The translations under genes and the position numbers were made by a program. 64,000 nt of DNA, taken from positions 1 to 64,000 of the forward strand of contig JBLHVI010000009.1 in the NCBI GenBank assembly GCA_047630175.1. Reading direction: 5' to 3'. This DNA comes from UBA4582 sp047630175. GTDB taxonomy: Bacteria; Pseudomonadota; Gammaproteobacteria; Pseudomonadales; Azotimanducaceae. Positions 52,098 through 60,702 of the stretch are shown here, in pieces. The notes under the pieces are model-generated. The model worked only from the letters and a program-made list of their open reading frames with translations, did not search any database and was not told the origin of the DNA. Each line of letters opens with the position of its first letter. Within the stretch, counting starts at the first letter, position 1.

Positions 52098-53006
52098 CTA
52101 GTTTACAACCTGCCACTGATTGTTTGAATCTAGGCAGACGGTCGCTTCTCGCTCTATACCCTTTTTCGTTTTTGTATCCATTTCAAACCTTAGCAGACGG
52201 CACTGCTTTTCATCTTTTATAGTTTCACCGAGGAAAATGACTTTGCCTCTGGCGCCGGATTTTTTGTTTTGCCATTGCTTATTATAGTTATTGGTACCCT
52301 CATCGATGACCTGTTTTACGGTTTGCTCAAGCAGGGCGAGATCTTTGGTGGTTAGCTTGTTATTGCTGCCAAACAGGGTGTCGGCCGTACCGGCAAGTAT
52401 CTTGAAAGGGGCTTTAATGAATCCCGTGAAAAAGCCCGACACTGCACCTTCGCTGGCTTCTTTTCCTGCGACACGTGCATCAGCGACCAATGTCTCGGCC
52501 CTCTCCATGGTTGGCATAATGATTTCTCTGGTTTCTCTAACTTCGGCGAGTACGTCAGGGACTAGGGCGCGATAACCTTGTGACTCAACGATTAGGTCAG
52601 GCGCCAGCTGACGCAGTTTGGCAACTTCATCTAGAATCGGTGGGACGGTTTCGCGCACTTTGGCTACCTCATCTAATATTGATGGGATAGCTATACGGAC
52701 TTGCTCCACTTCGCTTATGACAACGGGTAGTTCCAGTCGTAGCTTCTCAACTTGGGCCAAAATGGGTGGGACTTGTTCTCGGATTAATGCGACTTCGGCG
52801 ATGATTCGTGGCAATAGTCTAGTAATGTTCTGAACCTCTGCGACGACAGGGTCGAGTAATTGTGCAGTTTGCTCCACTTGGGTAATGAGGGCTGGTGCTT
52901 CGTTTACGGTTTTGATGAGACCATAACTAAAGTAGACGATTGCGGCGGCCAGGCATATCAGGCCGAACGAGAAAAACACACTGGTGAGTAAGCGGAGCTT
53001 TTCCAT
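52098..53006 (-). CDS. Membrane protein with nine 14-residue coiled-coil repeats and a surface-antigen-like C-terminus
   Basis: 302 residues from ATG 53006, with GAGAG upstream; a TTG at 53018 is in frame. One N-terminal membrane helix (about 7-31) precedes nine 14-residue repeats (residues 43-168; consensus E-V-x-x-x-R-x-x-x-P-x-I-L-x), then a linker and a C-terminal domain (about 230-302; ALLEQTVKQVIDEGTNNYNK, QCRLLRFEMDTKTKKGIERE, ending CLDSNNQWQVV) resembling the C-terminal domain of RT0821/17-kDa-type surface antigens. The repeats suggest a helical rod or periplasmic spacer. Function unknown; no operon partner. Confidence 0.72.
   Translation of the reverse strand: MEKLRLLTSVFFSFGLICLAAAIVYFSYGLIKTVNEAPALITQVEQTAQLLDPVVAEVQNITRLLPRIIAEVALIREQVPPILAQVEKLRLELPVVISEVEQVRIAIPSILDEVAKVRETVPPILDEVAKLRQLAPDLIVESQGYRALVPDVLAEVRETREIIMPTMERAETLVADARVAGKEASEGAVSGFFTGFIKAPFKILAGTADTLFGSNNKLTTKDLALLEQTVKQVIDEGTNNYNKQWQNKKSGARGKVIFLGETIKDEKQCRLLRFEMDTKTKKGIEREATVCLDSNNQWQVVN
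52503..52880 (-). repeat. Nine 42-bp coding repeats
   Basis: Residues 43-168 of the protein at 52098-53006 divide into nine units of exactly 14 residues, each with a proline at position 10 (except the first, which has Asp/Pro at 10/11, and the last, where Met-Pro shifts by one) and usually E-V at positions 1-2, for instance EVALIREQVPPILA and EVAKVRETVPPILD. DNA identity between units is moderate, so the array is old or under selection. Confidence 0.85.
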
Positions 53007-53341
53007 AGATTCTCTCAAATGAGTATTGGCTTAATCTGAGACGCTTTGGCTAAAAGGCACGAGGCCGTCGAGGGAAATGATTATAGAACGCATTTGTGTT
53101 TGATTTCAAAAGTAATGTAGGCGAGAACTTATGGTTAGTGATGGAGAATGTTTAGGGCAGCATGATTAGTTCATGGAAGCTGTCGTTTGTTGTGCTAAAG
53201 ATAGACGTCTCGGCACTGCGCTAGTGGGTGGTTGATACCAAAATAGTAGCAATCCAATGCTCGGCTAGTGAGCCTGACATCATCAGTGATTAATTCCTAG
53301 ACAGAGGCATTTTGTCACTTGCTGAGATTCAGGCGTCACGC
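53007..53341 (-). other. Intergenic stretch between two minus-strand genes
   Basis: Carries the promoter region of the coiled-coil membrane protein gene and the end of the DUF349 gene. A short palindrome AGGCGTcACGCCT lies at 53331-53343, overlapping the DUF349 stop codon. Nothing else recognised. Confidence 0.4.
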
Positions 53342-56101
53342 CTAGACAATGCCGAGCTTTGCCTCAGCATGTTGAAAGCGAGTGAACAAGTTTTCGCTGC
53401 CACTTGATAGGGATCCTAGGCAATACCACGCAATTTGAATTTCTCGGAGTTGCTCATCCGGCGTGCGGGTCTCTTTAATTCCCTGAGATAGTTCACGCTT
53501 GAGGCGCTCAACCTGATATTGCATGCGTCGCTGTTGTGCCTCGGGTGGGGAGTCTAGACCTGCGAGCAATTCAATACGGACACACAGTGCTTGTGCTGTT
53601 TCGAGATTGTCGGGTGCTTGCGCTTGAATCAGGGCGGCGTCCTGATCTCGACGTTGTTGAATACGTTCGGCCCAATCGGTGGGCAACTCAATGTCAGATT
53701 CCCAGTCTGACATGACTGCCTCGCGGGTAGCTTCGCTCATTTCGAGCTTTAGGCAAAGTAGGGCGCGCCGCTTGAGTTCTAACAGGGCGGTCTTTAAGGC
53801 GATATTGCCGCGGGCTTTGATAGCTTGCTGGGCTTGCTTGCAGAGACCATCAAAGTCTTTGCGTACCCTGGCGTCGCTGCGGTCTAGTTCAATTTGGCGG
53901 AACGTTTGCTGGCATTGCTGGATTTGTAACTTTCCGACTGTATCATCCTGGATGGATTGGCGTAGTTGCTGGCACAGATCCTGGGCTTGCTGGCGATGGC
54001 TGTTCACCACCTGCTTGATTTCCTTTGCTGCAGCATCGCGCAAAACAAAGACGCTGTCGCACTGCGCACGAAATTGCTTCCAGAGTTTTTGGTCGACACG
54101 GCGATCACAGACGCCAACGTTCTGCCATGCTCTCTGGCTCTGCTTGGTTAATTCAACCAACGTCGCGACTGGTGCTTGGGCTTCGATCTGATTGATAATC
54201 TCATTGATGAGTTGGCGCTTGCTTTCGTGATTACTTGCTTGCTCTGCGCCGAGCCTGTCGCGCAGTAGTTTGATGATGATTGTGAATCGCTGCTGAAGCT
54301 TCTTGAACTTGTTGCGCGGGATATCGCTATAGTCTTGCCATTGGCGCTGGGCTTTTGTGATGATGTCGTTGACGCCCTTCCAATCGGCGGTGTCCCAATG
54401 ATTGTCTTTCTCAAACAACTCTAACGAATCACAGATATCTTGGCGATTCTTTAGATTGGCTAGGCGCGTTTTCTTTTGTTCTTCAAAAAATACACCACAG
54501 GGCTCATAAGCTTTATCACTAGCAAGCTTGAATCGTGACCACAGCTTTTGGCCTTCTTTTGAGTCAGATGAGCCCAGCGCCTTCCACTGTTGCTGCATTT
54601 CTTTGATAGCCTGGGCTTTTTCGTCTGGCGGAATGCTTGTTTCGTCACTCAACTGCTCCATGGTCTCACACAATTCAATCCGCTTCGGGTTGGTCGCGAA
54701 GCCCTGCCAATCTTTAAGCTCTTGCAGTTTTGCGGCAAATTGCTGCTGCAACTCGTTGCGTGGATTCAGTATTGATGATCCGGCTGCCAGAGTTTTCAAT
54801 CGCTCAAGCTTCTTGGCTGCAGATTGATGAGCGCGCATCGCCGGTTTCAGTTGACCTGCTTGAATGTGTTCGTCGAGCTCTTTGTGTTGTTGATCCAGTG
54901 CCGCGAGATCTTTGTTCAGATGATCACTATGTTGCCGTTCGCTGGCCTGTCTGTCTGTGACGGTTTGGCGCTTAACCGCTAGGGCGCCGGGTTCAGGATA
55001 AGCTTCGGGCCATTGGATTTTGGATGCGGCTGTAGACAGCTGTTGCAGGCTCGCGCTGTCATCTATCGCTATTAGGGCGTGGACAAGCGTAAGCTGTTGA
55101 GCCAGTTCTGAAAGTGTACTCACGGCTGTGTCGTAACGTGTTATGAGCTCATCTGCAGCTTCTAGCCCTATTGGCCAACTTTCACGGGCGTGTTTAAGCG
55201 TAGTAGCCAATTCAGAAAGGCCAGAAAATCCGTCAAGATGATCGGTCGTCGTGCTCAGTTCGACGTGCTTTGTTTCAAGCTCTGTTACGATTTGCTGAGC
55301 CGCAATACCAGCGGTTTGTGCACGGTCTTTGGCTGCGGCGATGTCTGTTTGCCACTTATCAATCACCGCTTGAACTTGTTGCTCAAGGTCGGCTGCTATG
55401 GTGGCGGGCAAGCCAGTCGCGAGCAGCATCTGCCATTGGTCAAATAGTAAATTAAAACGTCGATGTTCTGTTCGCTGAAGTTGTGAAGCATCCGCTTGGT
55501 TCTGGCCTAGTGCCAGCAAGCCTTGTGCTACCAGCTGTGCCTGTTCTAACTGCTGCGTCGCGGTCTGAGCGGCTACGTCTCGGGTGTGAAGCCTGTCTCG
55601 GATAATCTGCAAAACGCCTTTATCTTTGGACAGAAAGTCCTTGTGAATAGATTCAAGAAACGTCAGATCCTGCAGCTGCAGTGCACACTGCTGCCAGACT
55701 CTAGAGACATTGTCTCCCTGCAGTAGCTCAAGCAGCGATTGGTCTTGTTGAATTCGTTTGACACTTGCGACGCGCAGATCTTGGCCGTCGGCGGATCTTG
55801 CTAGTGCCATCAAGACGTTGGTCGGTAGGTCGTTGGTAGGGATTTGACCGTCGCTGGAGTATAGCGCTGCGATGCGACTTGCTGCGGCTTGCTGGATTTC
55901 TGCGGGTCCAGCGTTACCGCAAAGCAGCAGCAGTGCGCTGCGATCTTGCAGGCGCTCTATGGCGGCAATCCGTACGCGTGTTTCCGGATCAAGGTTCGCC
56001 AGAGTGAGTATATGGGTTTGTTCCAGATCAGGATCTGATAGCGCTTTTAACCTAACGTCCGGATCATCATGTTGCCATTTTGGAGAGCGACCAATTTTCA
56101 T
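53342..56101 (-). CDS. Large DUF349-repeat protein
   Basis: 919 residues, mostly helical. The first 170 residues are HEAT-like (DPDLEQTHILTLANLDPETR, RIAALYSSDGQIPTN), and the middle and C-terminal two thirds contain DUF349 units (for example QQWKALGSSDSKEGQKLWSR and FKLASDKAYEPCGVFFEEQK, and RQWQDYSDIPRNKFKKLQQR). DUF349 proteins of this size are common in Gammaproteobacteria, located in the cytoplasm, with no known enzymatic activity. No signal peptide or membrane segment is seen. It stands alone between the coiled-coil membrane protein and the CDGSH gene. Confidence 0.86.
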   Translation of the reverse strand: MKIGRSPKWQHDDPDVRLKALSDPDLEQTHILTLANLDPETRVRIAAIERLQDRSALLLLCGNAGPAEIQQAAASRIAALYSSDGQIPTNDLPTNVLMALARSADGQDLRVASVKRIQQDQSLLELLQGDNVSRVWQQCALQLQDLTFLESIHKDFLSKDKGVLQIIRDRLHTRDVAAQTATQQLEQAQLVAQGLLALGQNQADASQLQRTEHRRFNLLFDQWQMLLATGLPATIAADLEQQVQAVIDKWQTDIAAAKDRAQTAGIAAQQIVTELETKHVELSTTTDHLDGFSGLSELATTLKHARESWPIGLEAADELITRYDTAVSTLSELAQQLTLVHALIAIDDSASLQQLSTAASKIQWPEAYPEPGALAVKRQTVTDRQASERQHSDHLNKDLAALDQQHKELDEHIQAGQLKPAMRAHQSAAKKLERLKTLAAGSSILNPRNELQQQFAAKLQELKDWQGFATNPKRIELCETMEQLSDETSIPPDEKAQAIKEMQQQWKALGSSDSKEGQKLWSRFKLASDKAYEPCGVFFEEQKKTRLANLKNRQDICDSLELFEKDNHWDTADWKGVNDIITKAQRQWQDYSDIPRNKFKKLQQRFTIIIKLLRDRLGAEQASNHESKRQLINEIINQIEAQAPVATLVELTKQSQRAWQNVGVCDRRVDQKLWKQFRAQCDSVFVLRDAAAKEIKQVVNSHRQQAQDLCQQLRQSIQDDTVGKLQIQQCQQTFRQIELDRSDARVRKDFDGLCKQAQQAIKARGNIALKTALLELKRRALLCLKLEMSEATREAVMSDWESDIELPTDWAERIQQRRDQDAALIQAQAPDNLETAQALCVRIELLAGLDSPPEAQQRRMQYQVERLKRELSQGIKETRTPDEQLREIQIAWYCLGSLSSGSENLFTRFQHAEAKLGIV

Positions 56102-56451
56102 AGTATTTTACTGATAGTTTTTACTGTGGGGGCTGGAGTTTCGCTTTGAATGCTTGTCTGATTTCAGCATCACGTAGCGTGCTGAATATCAGATATGCAC
56201 ATGCTAGCAGAAACGCGGCGCTTTTCGTAAAATGTGCCGCAACTGACGATCGTGCCTATTTAAAACGATTCACTGGTCGAGGCCGTCTGCGGAAAATCTG
56301 CCCTTAGTAGTCCAGGAAGTTGGCGCTTTAAGAATGTTGTCTGTGGTGTATGTACTGTGACTACGTAGCGCCGGTTGATTGGTGACCAGGGATTCGTAGC
56401 CCTTAATTGACATGATAGCGCGGATAGGCGACAGGCTGATGATATAGGGTG
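56102..56451 (-). other. Intergenic stretch between DUF349 and CDGSH genes
   Basis: A minus-strand frame (56270-56512) runs into the CDGSH gene in another register and is not credible. The promoter of the DUF349 gene should lie here; no other feature seen. Confidence 0.4.
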
Positions 56452-56691
56452 TCAGAGCCCATTGTGTGAGCCATCGCACATAGGTTGGCTGTTGCTGGCC
56501 TTGCAGCCGCAAAAGAACACTTTGCGCGTTTCTGCCGCGTCATATTTGACAGGTTTGATGCCCGTGTCCGCGTGTGAACCATCGCAGAAGGGCTGCTTTG
56601 TGCTTTTACCGCAAGCACACCAAAAATAGGACTTGCCGGCGACGACGTCGGTGGCGTAAGGGGCTTTCTGGGCAATAATAGGATCGGTCAT
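56452..56691 (-). CDS. Double CDGSH iron-sulfur domain protein
   Basis: 79 residues with two CDGSH motifs: CACGKSTKQPFCDGSH (about 24-39) and CGCKASNSQPMCDGSH (about 61-76). Each gives the C-x-C...C-x-x-x-H ligand set for a [2Fe-2S] cluster, so the protein should carry two clusters, as in mitoNEET-related protein CISD3 and its bacterial homologues. There is no membrane segment. Role in redox or Fe-S transfer is unproven. A palindrome stands about 27 bp upstream. Confidence 0.92.
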   Translation of the reverse strand: MTDPIIAQKAPYATDVVAGKSYFWCACGKSTKQPFCDGSHADTGIKPVKYDAAETRKVFFCGCKASNSQPMCDGSHNGL

Positions 56692-56717
56692 TGTCGCTTC
56701 CTGCTGTTTTTGGTGAG

Positions 56718-56738
56718 GATCACTACTATATCGTGATC
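56718..56738 (-). promoter_or_regulatory. Palindrome upstream of the CDGSH gene
   Basis: GATCAC (56718-56723) and GTGATC (56733-56738) are perfectly inverted around nine bases. The position, 27-47 bp before the CDGSH start, suits an operator or transcript hairpin. No known regulator site matches. Confidence 0.4.
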
Positions 56739-56997
56739 AATCCGATGTCACGGCGTCTGGCGAAGAATAGGTGAGGTGTAGTGAAGGGTCAAGGGATGGC
56801 ATTGAGTTTCCTTGAAAATAGCTAGGACAATCCCTATTATCAGGGCCCGGTGCGACGCTGTTGGTAAGCACCGGCACACTTAAATGCAGCAGCGTTTAGG
56901 GGGTTATTGACACGATATAGCCCGGAAGAGATGACATAAAGAGCCGCCAGCGGCCATAATTTTAGACGTTTAATAGCATCAGTAAAGGACAAAAGGT
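56739..56997 (+). other. Promoter region of the acyl-CoA dehydrogenase gene
   Basis: No gene seen. A TTGACA lies near 56908-56913 but no good -10 follows at standard spacing. The inverted sequence GGTGCGACGCTGTTGGTAAGCACC near 56850-56873 may form a short hairpin with imperfect pairing. Confidence 0.4.
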
Positions 56998-58131
56998 ATG
57001 GATTTTTCATTGTCAGACGAACAGGTATTGTTGCAGGACAGCGTGCAACGTTTTATCCAGAATGACTATGGGTTCGCTATTCGCCAAAAGATTCTCGACA
57101 GTGAAGAAGGTTTCAGTCGGGAGATTTGGCAGAGTTTTGCCGATCTTGGTTGGCTGGCTCTGCCTTTCAGTGAAGCTGATGGTGGTATTGGTGGTGGTTC
57201 TGTCGAACTCATGGTTCTGCTCGAAGCTTTCGGTAAAGGTTTGGTCGTGGAGCCCTACCTATCAACGGTGTTACTGGCTGGTCGGTGTGTTGAATGGGGG
57301 GGTAGCAGTCAGCAAAAAGAAACGTTGTTAGCTGAATTGATTGCGGGACAATGCCTCGGTGCTTTGGCCTTTGTTGAGCCTCAAGCACGCTTCAATTTAA
57401 GCGATGTGACGACTACTGCAGTCCAGAAAGGTGATGGCTACGTGCTAAATGGCTTCAAGGGCGTAGTGCTCGGAGGGCCGACGGCTGATTTTTTAGTGGT
57501 ACCAGCACGTACATCGGGTGCTCAGCGAGATGAGCATGGTATCAGCTTGTTTGTCGTTAGCACTGATGCAATTGGTGTAGAACGGCGTAGCTACGCGACG
57601 GTCGATGGCGGGCGCGCGGCAGAGTTCACTTTTACTGATGTCGAATTAGCGAGTAGCTCACTGCTGGGTATCAAAGACGAGGGTTTGGCATTGCTTGAGC
57701 GAGTGATTGATCACGCGATCATGGCGATTGGTGCTGAAGCTGTCGGTGCTATGGAAGTGGCCTATAAGTTAACCGTAGAGTATTGCAAAACTCGCGAGCA
57801 ATTCGGCCAGCCCATCGGTAAGTTTCAAGTGCTACAGCACCGCATGGTAGACATGTTTATGGAGCACGAGCAGAGCAAGTCACTGCTTTATATGGCAGCC
57901 ATGCGACTCGACGAGGGCTATGACCAAGCCGCACGGAAAGCAGTTTCAGCCTTGAAAGTCCAGATCGGTAAGAGCGGCCGATTTGTTGGTGAGAATGCGA
58001 TCCAGTTGCACGGTGGTATGGGCATGACTGAGGAGATGAGCATTGGTCATTACTTCAAGCGGCTAACGATAATTGATACGCTGTTTGGTAGCGCTGATTA
58101 TCACCTACGCAAATATGCGCGGGTTGCTTAG
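56998..58131 (+). CDS. Acyl-CoA dehydrogenase family protein
   Basis: 377 residues of the acyl-CoA dehydrogenase fold. N-terminal FSLSDEQVLLQDSVQRFIQN, middle-domain GLALLERVIDHAIMAIGAEA, and C-terminal NAIQLHGGMGMTEEMSIGHY are clear. It resembles the small, pimeloyl-CoA-dehydrogenase-like subgroup (377 residues, with LFGSADYHLRKYA end). It needs electron-transferring flavoprotein. It is followed 27 bp later by an alpha/beta hydrolase and lies opposite a thiolase, indicating acyl-CoA or branched-chain degradation; exact substrate unknown. Confidence 0.9.
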   Translation: MDFSLSDEQVLLQDSVQRFIQNDYGFAIRQKILDSEEGFSREIWQSFADLGWLALPFSEADGGIGGGSVELMVLLEAFGKGLVVEPYLSTVLLAGRCVEWGGSSQQKETLLAELIAGQCLGALAFVEPQARFNLSDVTTTAVQKGDGYVLNGFKGVVLGGPTADFLVVPARTSGAQRDEHGISLFVVSTDAIGVERRSYATVDGGRAAEFTFTDVELASSSLLGIKDEGLALLERVIDHAIMAIGAEAVGAMEVAYKLTVEYCKTREQFGQPIGKFQVLQHRMVDMFMEHEQSKSLLYMAAMRLDEGYDQAARKAVSALKVQIGKSGRFVGENAIQLHGGMGMTEEMSIGHYFKRLTIIDTLFGSADYHLRKYARVA

Positions 58132-58158
58132 GTCTGGTTGCAATAACAGGAGGTAAGC

Positions 58159-59022
58159 ATGACGGATACCCCGGATTGGTTCTGGTCGGCTATCGAGGTT
58201 GAATCGACGGCTAGAAAAGTTGAGATAGCGGGTAGCGACGTTAGCTACTTGTCTTGGAGTGAGCCCGGTAATCCGGGTTTGTTGTTTGTCCATGGTCATA
58301 ACGCGCACGCTCACTGGTGGGACTTTGTGGCACCTAGCTTTAAAGATAACTACCAGGTCGCCGCTGTGGACCTGTCGGGTATGGGTGACAGCGATCATCG
58401 TGATAATTATTCAGGCGCGACCTACGCCGAAGAAATTATAGGCGTTGCTGATGTTTTGAACATGCCGTCAAATACGATTGTCGTTGCCCACAGTTTTGGC
58501 GGCATCATGGCGTTGCGAACACTCGCCACTGACACTGAGCGTTTTAAAGGCTTGGTGCTGGTTGATTCAGGCGTTCGTCACCCTGATGAGGTGCGTGATC
58601 CCGATCGCGATATCACGCGCCTAGCACGGCCCAAGCTCTACCCGAGTCGTGAAGTCGCCATGTCGCGATTTCGTTTGCAGCCGCCGCAGCAATGTGCGAA
58701 CCAGTACGTCGTTGATCATATCGCGCGCAACTCTGTCGAGTTTGACGGGGAAGGCTGGGTGTGGAAATTTGATGAGGAGTTAAACACGCGTATGACCGGA
58801 GATATGGATAGTGCAGCGGACCTCGCATTGATCACGGCACGCCTAGCACTAATTTATGGCGAGCAGAGTGAGTCTTTCAGCGCTAAAAGTGCGGCTTATA
58901 TGCAGTCTTTGAATCAGCATTTGCAGGTCAGCAGTATCGCTGATGCCCAGCATCATCTGTTCCTCGACCAGCCTCTAGCGTTTATACAGGAACTGCGGAA
59001 CGTGCTCGATGGTTGGCAGTAA
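58159..59022 (+). CDS. Alpha/beta hydrolase
   Basis: 287 residues. The oxyanion-side HG is in LLFVHGHNAHAHWWDF, and the nucleophile elbow is VAHSFGG (Ser about 115, with Ala in place of the first Gly). A candidate catalytic His is in DAQHHLFLDQP near the end; the acidic residue is less clear (GEQSES segment). It is likely a cytosolic esterase or thioesterase. AGGAGG at 58149-58154 fixes the start. It is co-directional with the acyl-CoA dehydrogenase gene 27 bp upstream. Confidence 0.87.
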   Translation: MTDTPDWFWSAIEVESTARKVEIAGSDVSYLSWSEPGNPGLLFVHGHNAHAHWWDFVAPSFKDNYQVAAVDLSGMGDSDHRDNYSGATYAEEIIGVADVLNMPSNTIVVAHSFGGIMALRTLATDTERFKGLVLVDSGVRHPDEVRDPDRDITRLARPKLYPSREVAMSRFRLQPPQQCANQYVVDHIARNSVEFDGEGWVWKFDEELNTRMTGDMDSAADLALITARLALIYGEQSESFSAKSAAYMQSLNQHLQVSSIADAQHHLFLDQPLAFIQELRNVLDGWQ

Positions 59023-59097
59023 TTGCTGGCGGGCCTCTCGTAGTGGCTATAGTTGTCGCTAAAATCTCGGCAATAAGTCGTAGTAACAAACTCAAGG

Positions 59098-59130
59098 CAA
59101 AAAAAGGGCTTCAAATGAAGCCCTTTTTTA
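59098..59130. terminator. Bidirectional rho-independent terminator
   Basis: GGGCTTC (59106-59112) and GAAGCCC (59117-59123) pair around AAAT, flanked by an A run before and six T after, so it can terminate both the hydrolase transcript and the convergent thiolase transcript, whose stop codon is 18 bp away. Confidence 0.9.
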
Positions 59131-59147
59131 ATTCATCGATCGGGACC

Positions 59148-60335
59148 TTAGCAGGCTTCGAATAAACCTGCAGCACCCATACCACCGCCGATGCACATGC
59201 TCACCAGACCGAACTTCTTATCGCGACGTTTGAGTTCGCGCAGAAGGTGGCCTGTCAGGCGTGAGCCAGTCATGCCGAACGGGTGACCAATGGAGATAGA
59301 GCCACCATTGACGTTATAGATGGCCGGATCAATTTCCAACTTGTCACGTGAGTAAAGACATTGTGACGCAAAGGCTTCGTTGAGTTCGACCAAGTCAATG
59401 TCTTTAATGGTAAGCCCACGCGCTTTCAGCAGCTTGGGAATAGCGAAGACGGGCCCAATACCCATCTCGTCTGGCTCGCAACCGGCAACTGCCCAGCCGC
59501 GAAAGTAGGCCATTGGCTCGAGACCCAGCTGGGCCGCGCGCTCGGCACTCATCACCAACGTCATAGAAGCGCCATCGGATAACTGAGAGGCGTTACCGGC
59601 AGTCACTGAACCTGTTTCTTCGAAAACGGGTTTGAGCTTGCTCAGACCTTCGAGGGTCGTGTCAGGTCGGTTGCATTCGTCCTTGTCACACACGCCATCA
59701 ACAATAGCGGTTTCTTTTGTTTCCTTGTTGATCACCTTGGCGTATTTGGTCTTCATCGGCATGATTTCATCATCAAAAAGACCGGCTCTTTGTGCTGCCG
59801 CGGTACGCATTTGCGACTCGAAGGAAAACTCGTCTTGGTATTCACGAGAGATACCGTAGCGATTAGCAACAACTTCAGCCGTGTTGCCCATAGGCATAAA
59901 GATGGCTGGAGAAAGGTCCTTGATAGTCGGGTGTGGATCTGATTTTCCCGGTGTCTGACGCTGATTGGAGGAAATAGACTCGACGCCTCCTGCAATCATA
60001 ACCTCAGAACAACCACTGGCGATCTGAGTGGCAGCCATAGCAATTGAGTTCAAGCCTGATGAACAAGCGCGGCTGATGGTTGTGCCTGAAGCAGTGATCG
60101 GAAGTTGTGACAGGATCACCGCTAGGCGAGCGATATTGCCCCCTTGTTCGCCGATCTGGCTGGCGGCGCCGACAATCACGTCTTCGACTTCGGCTGGATC
60201 AAGCTTGCCGTTGCGAGCCAGCAGTGAATCGATGCAATGCGCTAGCATGTCATCGGGTCGGGTCAGATTAAAGGTGCCTCGGAAAGACTTGGCCAATCCG
60301 GTTCTTACACTATCTACTATTACTACGTCGCGCAT
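59148..60335 (-). CDS. Thiolase (acetyl-CoA C-acyltransferase, FadI/FadA-like)
   Basis: 395 residues from ATG 60335, preceded by GGAGGG; the upstream frame to 60359 is less likely. The nucleophilic cysteine is in TISRACSSGLNSIAM (Cys91), with NGGSISIGHPFGMTG and the C-terminal CIGGGMGAAGLFE supplying His and the second Cys. It performs the last step of beta-oxidation, or acetoacetyl-CoA formation. Convergent with the acyl-CoA dehydrogenase/hydrolase genes. Confidence 0.95.
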   Translation of the reverse strand: MRDVVIVDSVRTGLAKSFRGTFNLTRPDDMLAHCIDSLLARNGKLDPAEVEDVIVGAASQIGEQGGNIARLAVILSQLPITASGTTISRACSSGLNSIAMAATQIASGCSEVMIAGGVESISSNQRQTPGKSDPHPTIKDLSPAIFMPMGNTAEVVANRYGISREYQDEFSFESQMRTAAAQRAGLFDDEIMPMKTKYAKVINKETKETAIVDGVCDKDECNRPDTTLEGLSKLKPVFEETGSVTAGNASQLSDGASMTLVMSAERAAQLGLEPMAYFRGWAVAGCEPDEMGIGPVFAIPKLLKARGLTIKDIDLVELNEAFASQCLYSRDKLEIDPAIYNVNGGSISIGHPFGMTGSRLTGHLLRELKRRDKKFGLVSMCIGGGMGAAGLFEAC

Positions 60336-60702
60336 ATGCCCTCCAGCGATCTTTTTCATTAGGTCGAGTTTTTATGGAGCGGGCATTTTGCACTCATATG
60401 ATCCGTAGTTACAAGGGTTGGTATCCTTCGTGTGCCCGCTGATAGTCTGCCATAGGCACAACAAATTGGCTTTGCAGGTTCCCTTGGCAATCAGGATCGT
60501 ATGTTAAATGCCGTTATTGCCGGTCTGAGCGTTCAGTAACGCACCTCCCCAGATTGAATGTTTAGGCGCGATACCGCAGAGTAGCGCATTCATTGACAGC
60601 GGTTGATGAAGTCTTGAGCTTGAGAGCTGTCAACACAAAATTAATGCATAAAAAGCTAATCTATAAAAAGCTAACGTGTAAAAGCTAAGGAGTTGCAGGC
60701 TT
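60336..60702 (+). other. Divergent intergenic region thiolase / glycerol kinase
   Basis: No gene. It holds both divergent promoters and, at the glpK end, three 15-bp repeats (listed separately). Confidence 0.5.
60648..60692 (+). repeat. Three 15-bp units ending in the glpK ribosome site
   Basis: ATAAAAAGCTAATCT (60648-60662), ATAAAAAGCTAACGT (60663-60677) and GTAAAAGCTAAGGAG (60678-60692) differ by a few bases; the third provides AAGGAG, 10 bp before the glpK ATG. Repeat expansion would shift the promoter-to-start distance in 15-bp steps. Confidence 0.9.

Noticed and set aside
56270..56512. 80-codon minus-strand frame before the DUF349 gene
   Set aside because: Overlaps the CDGSH gene in another frame; the part outside it has no ribosome site or motif.
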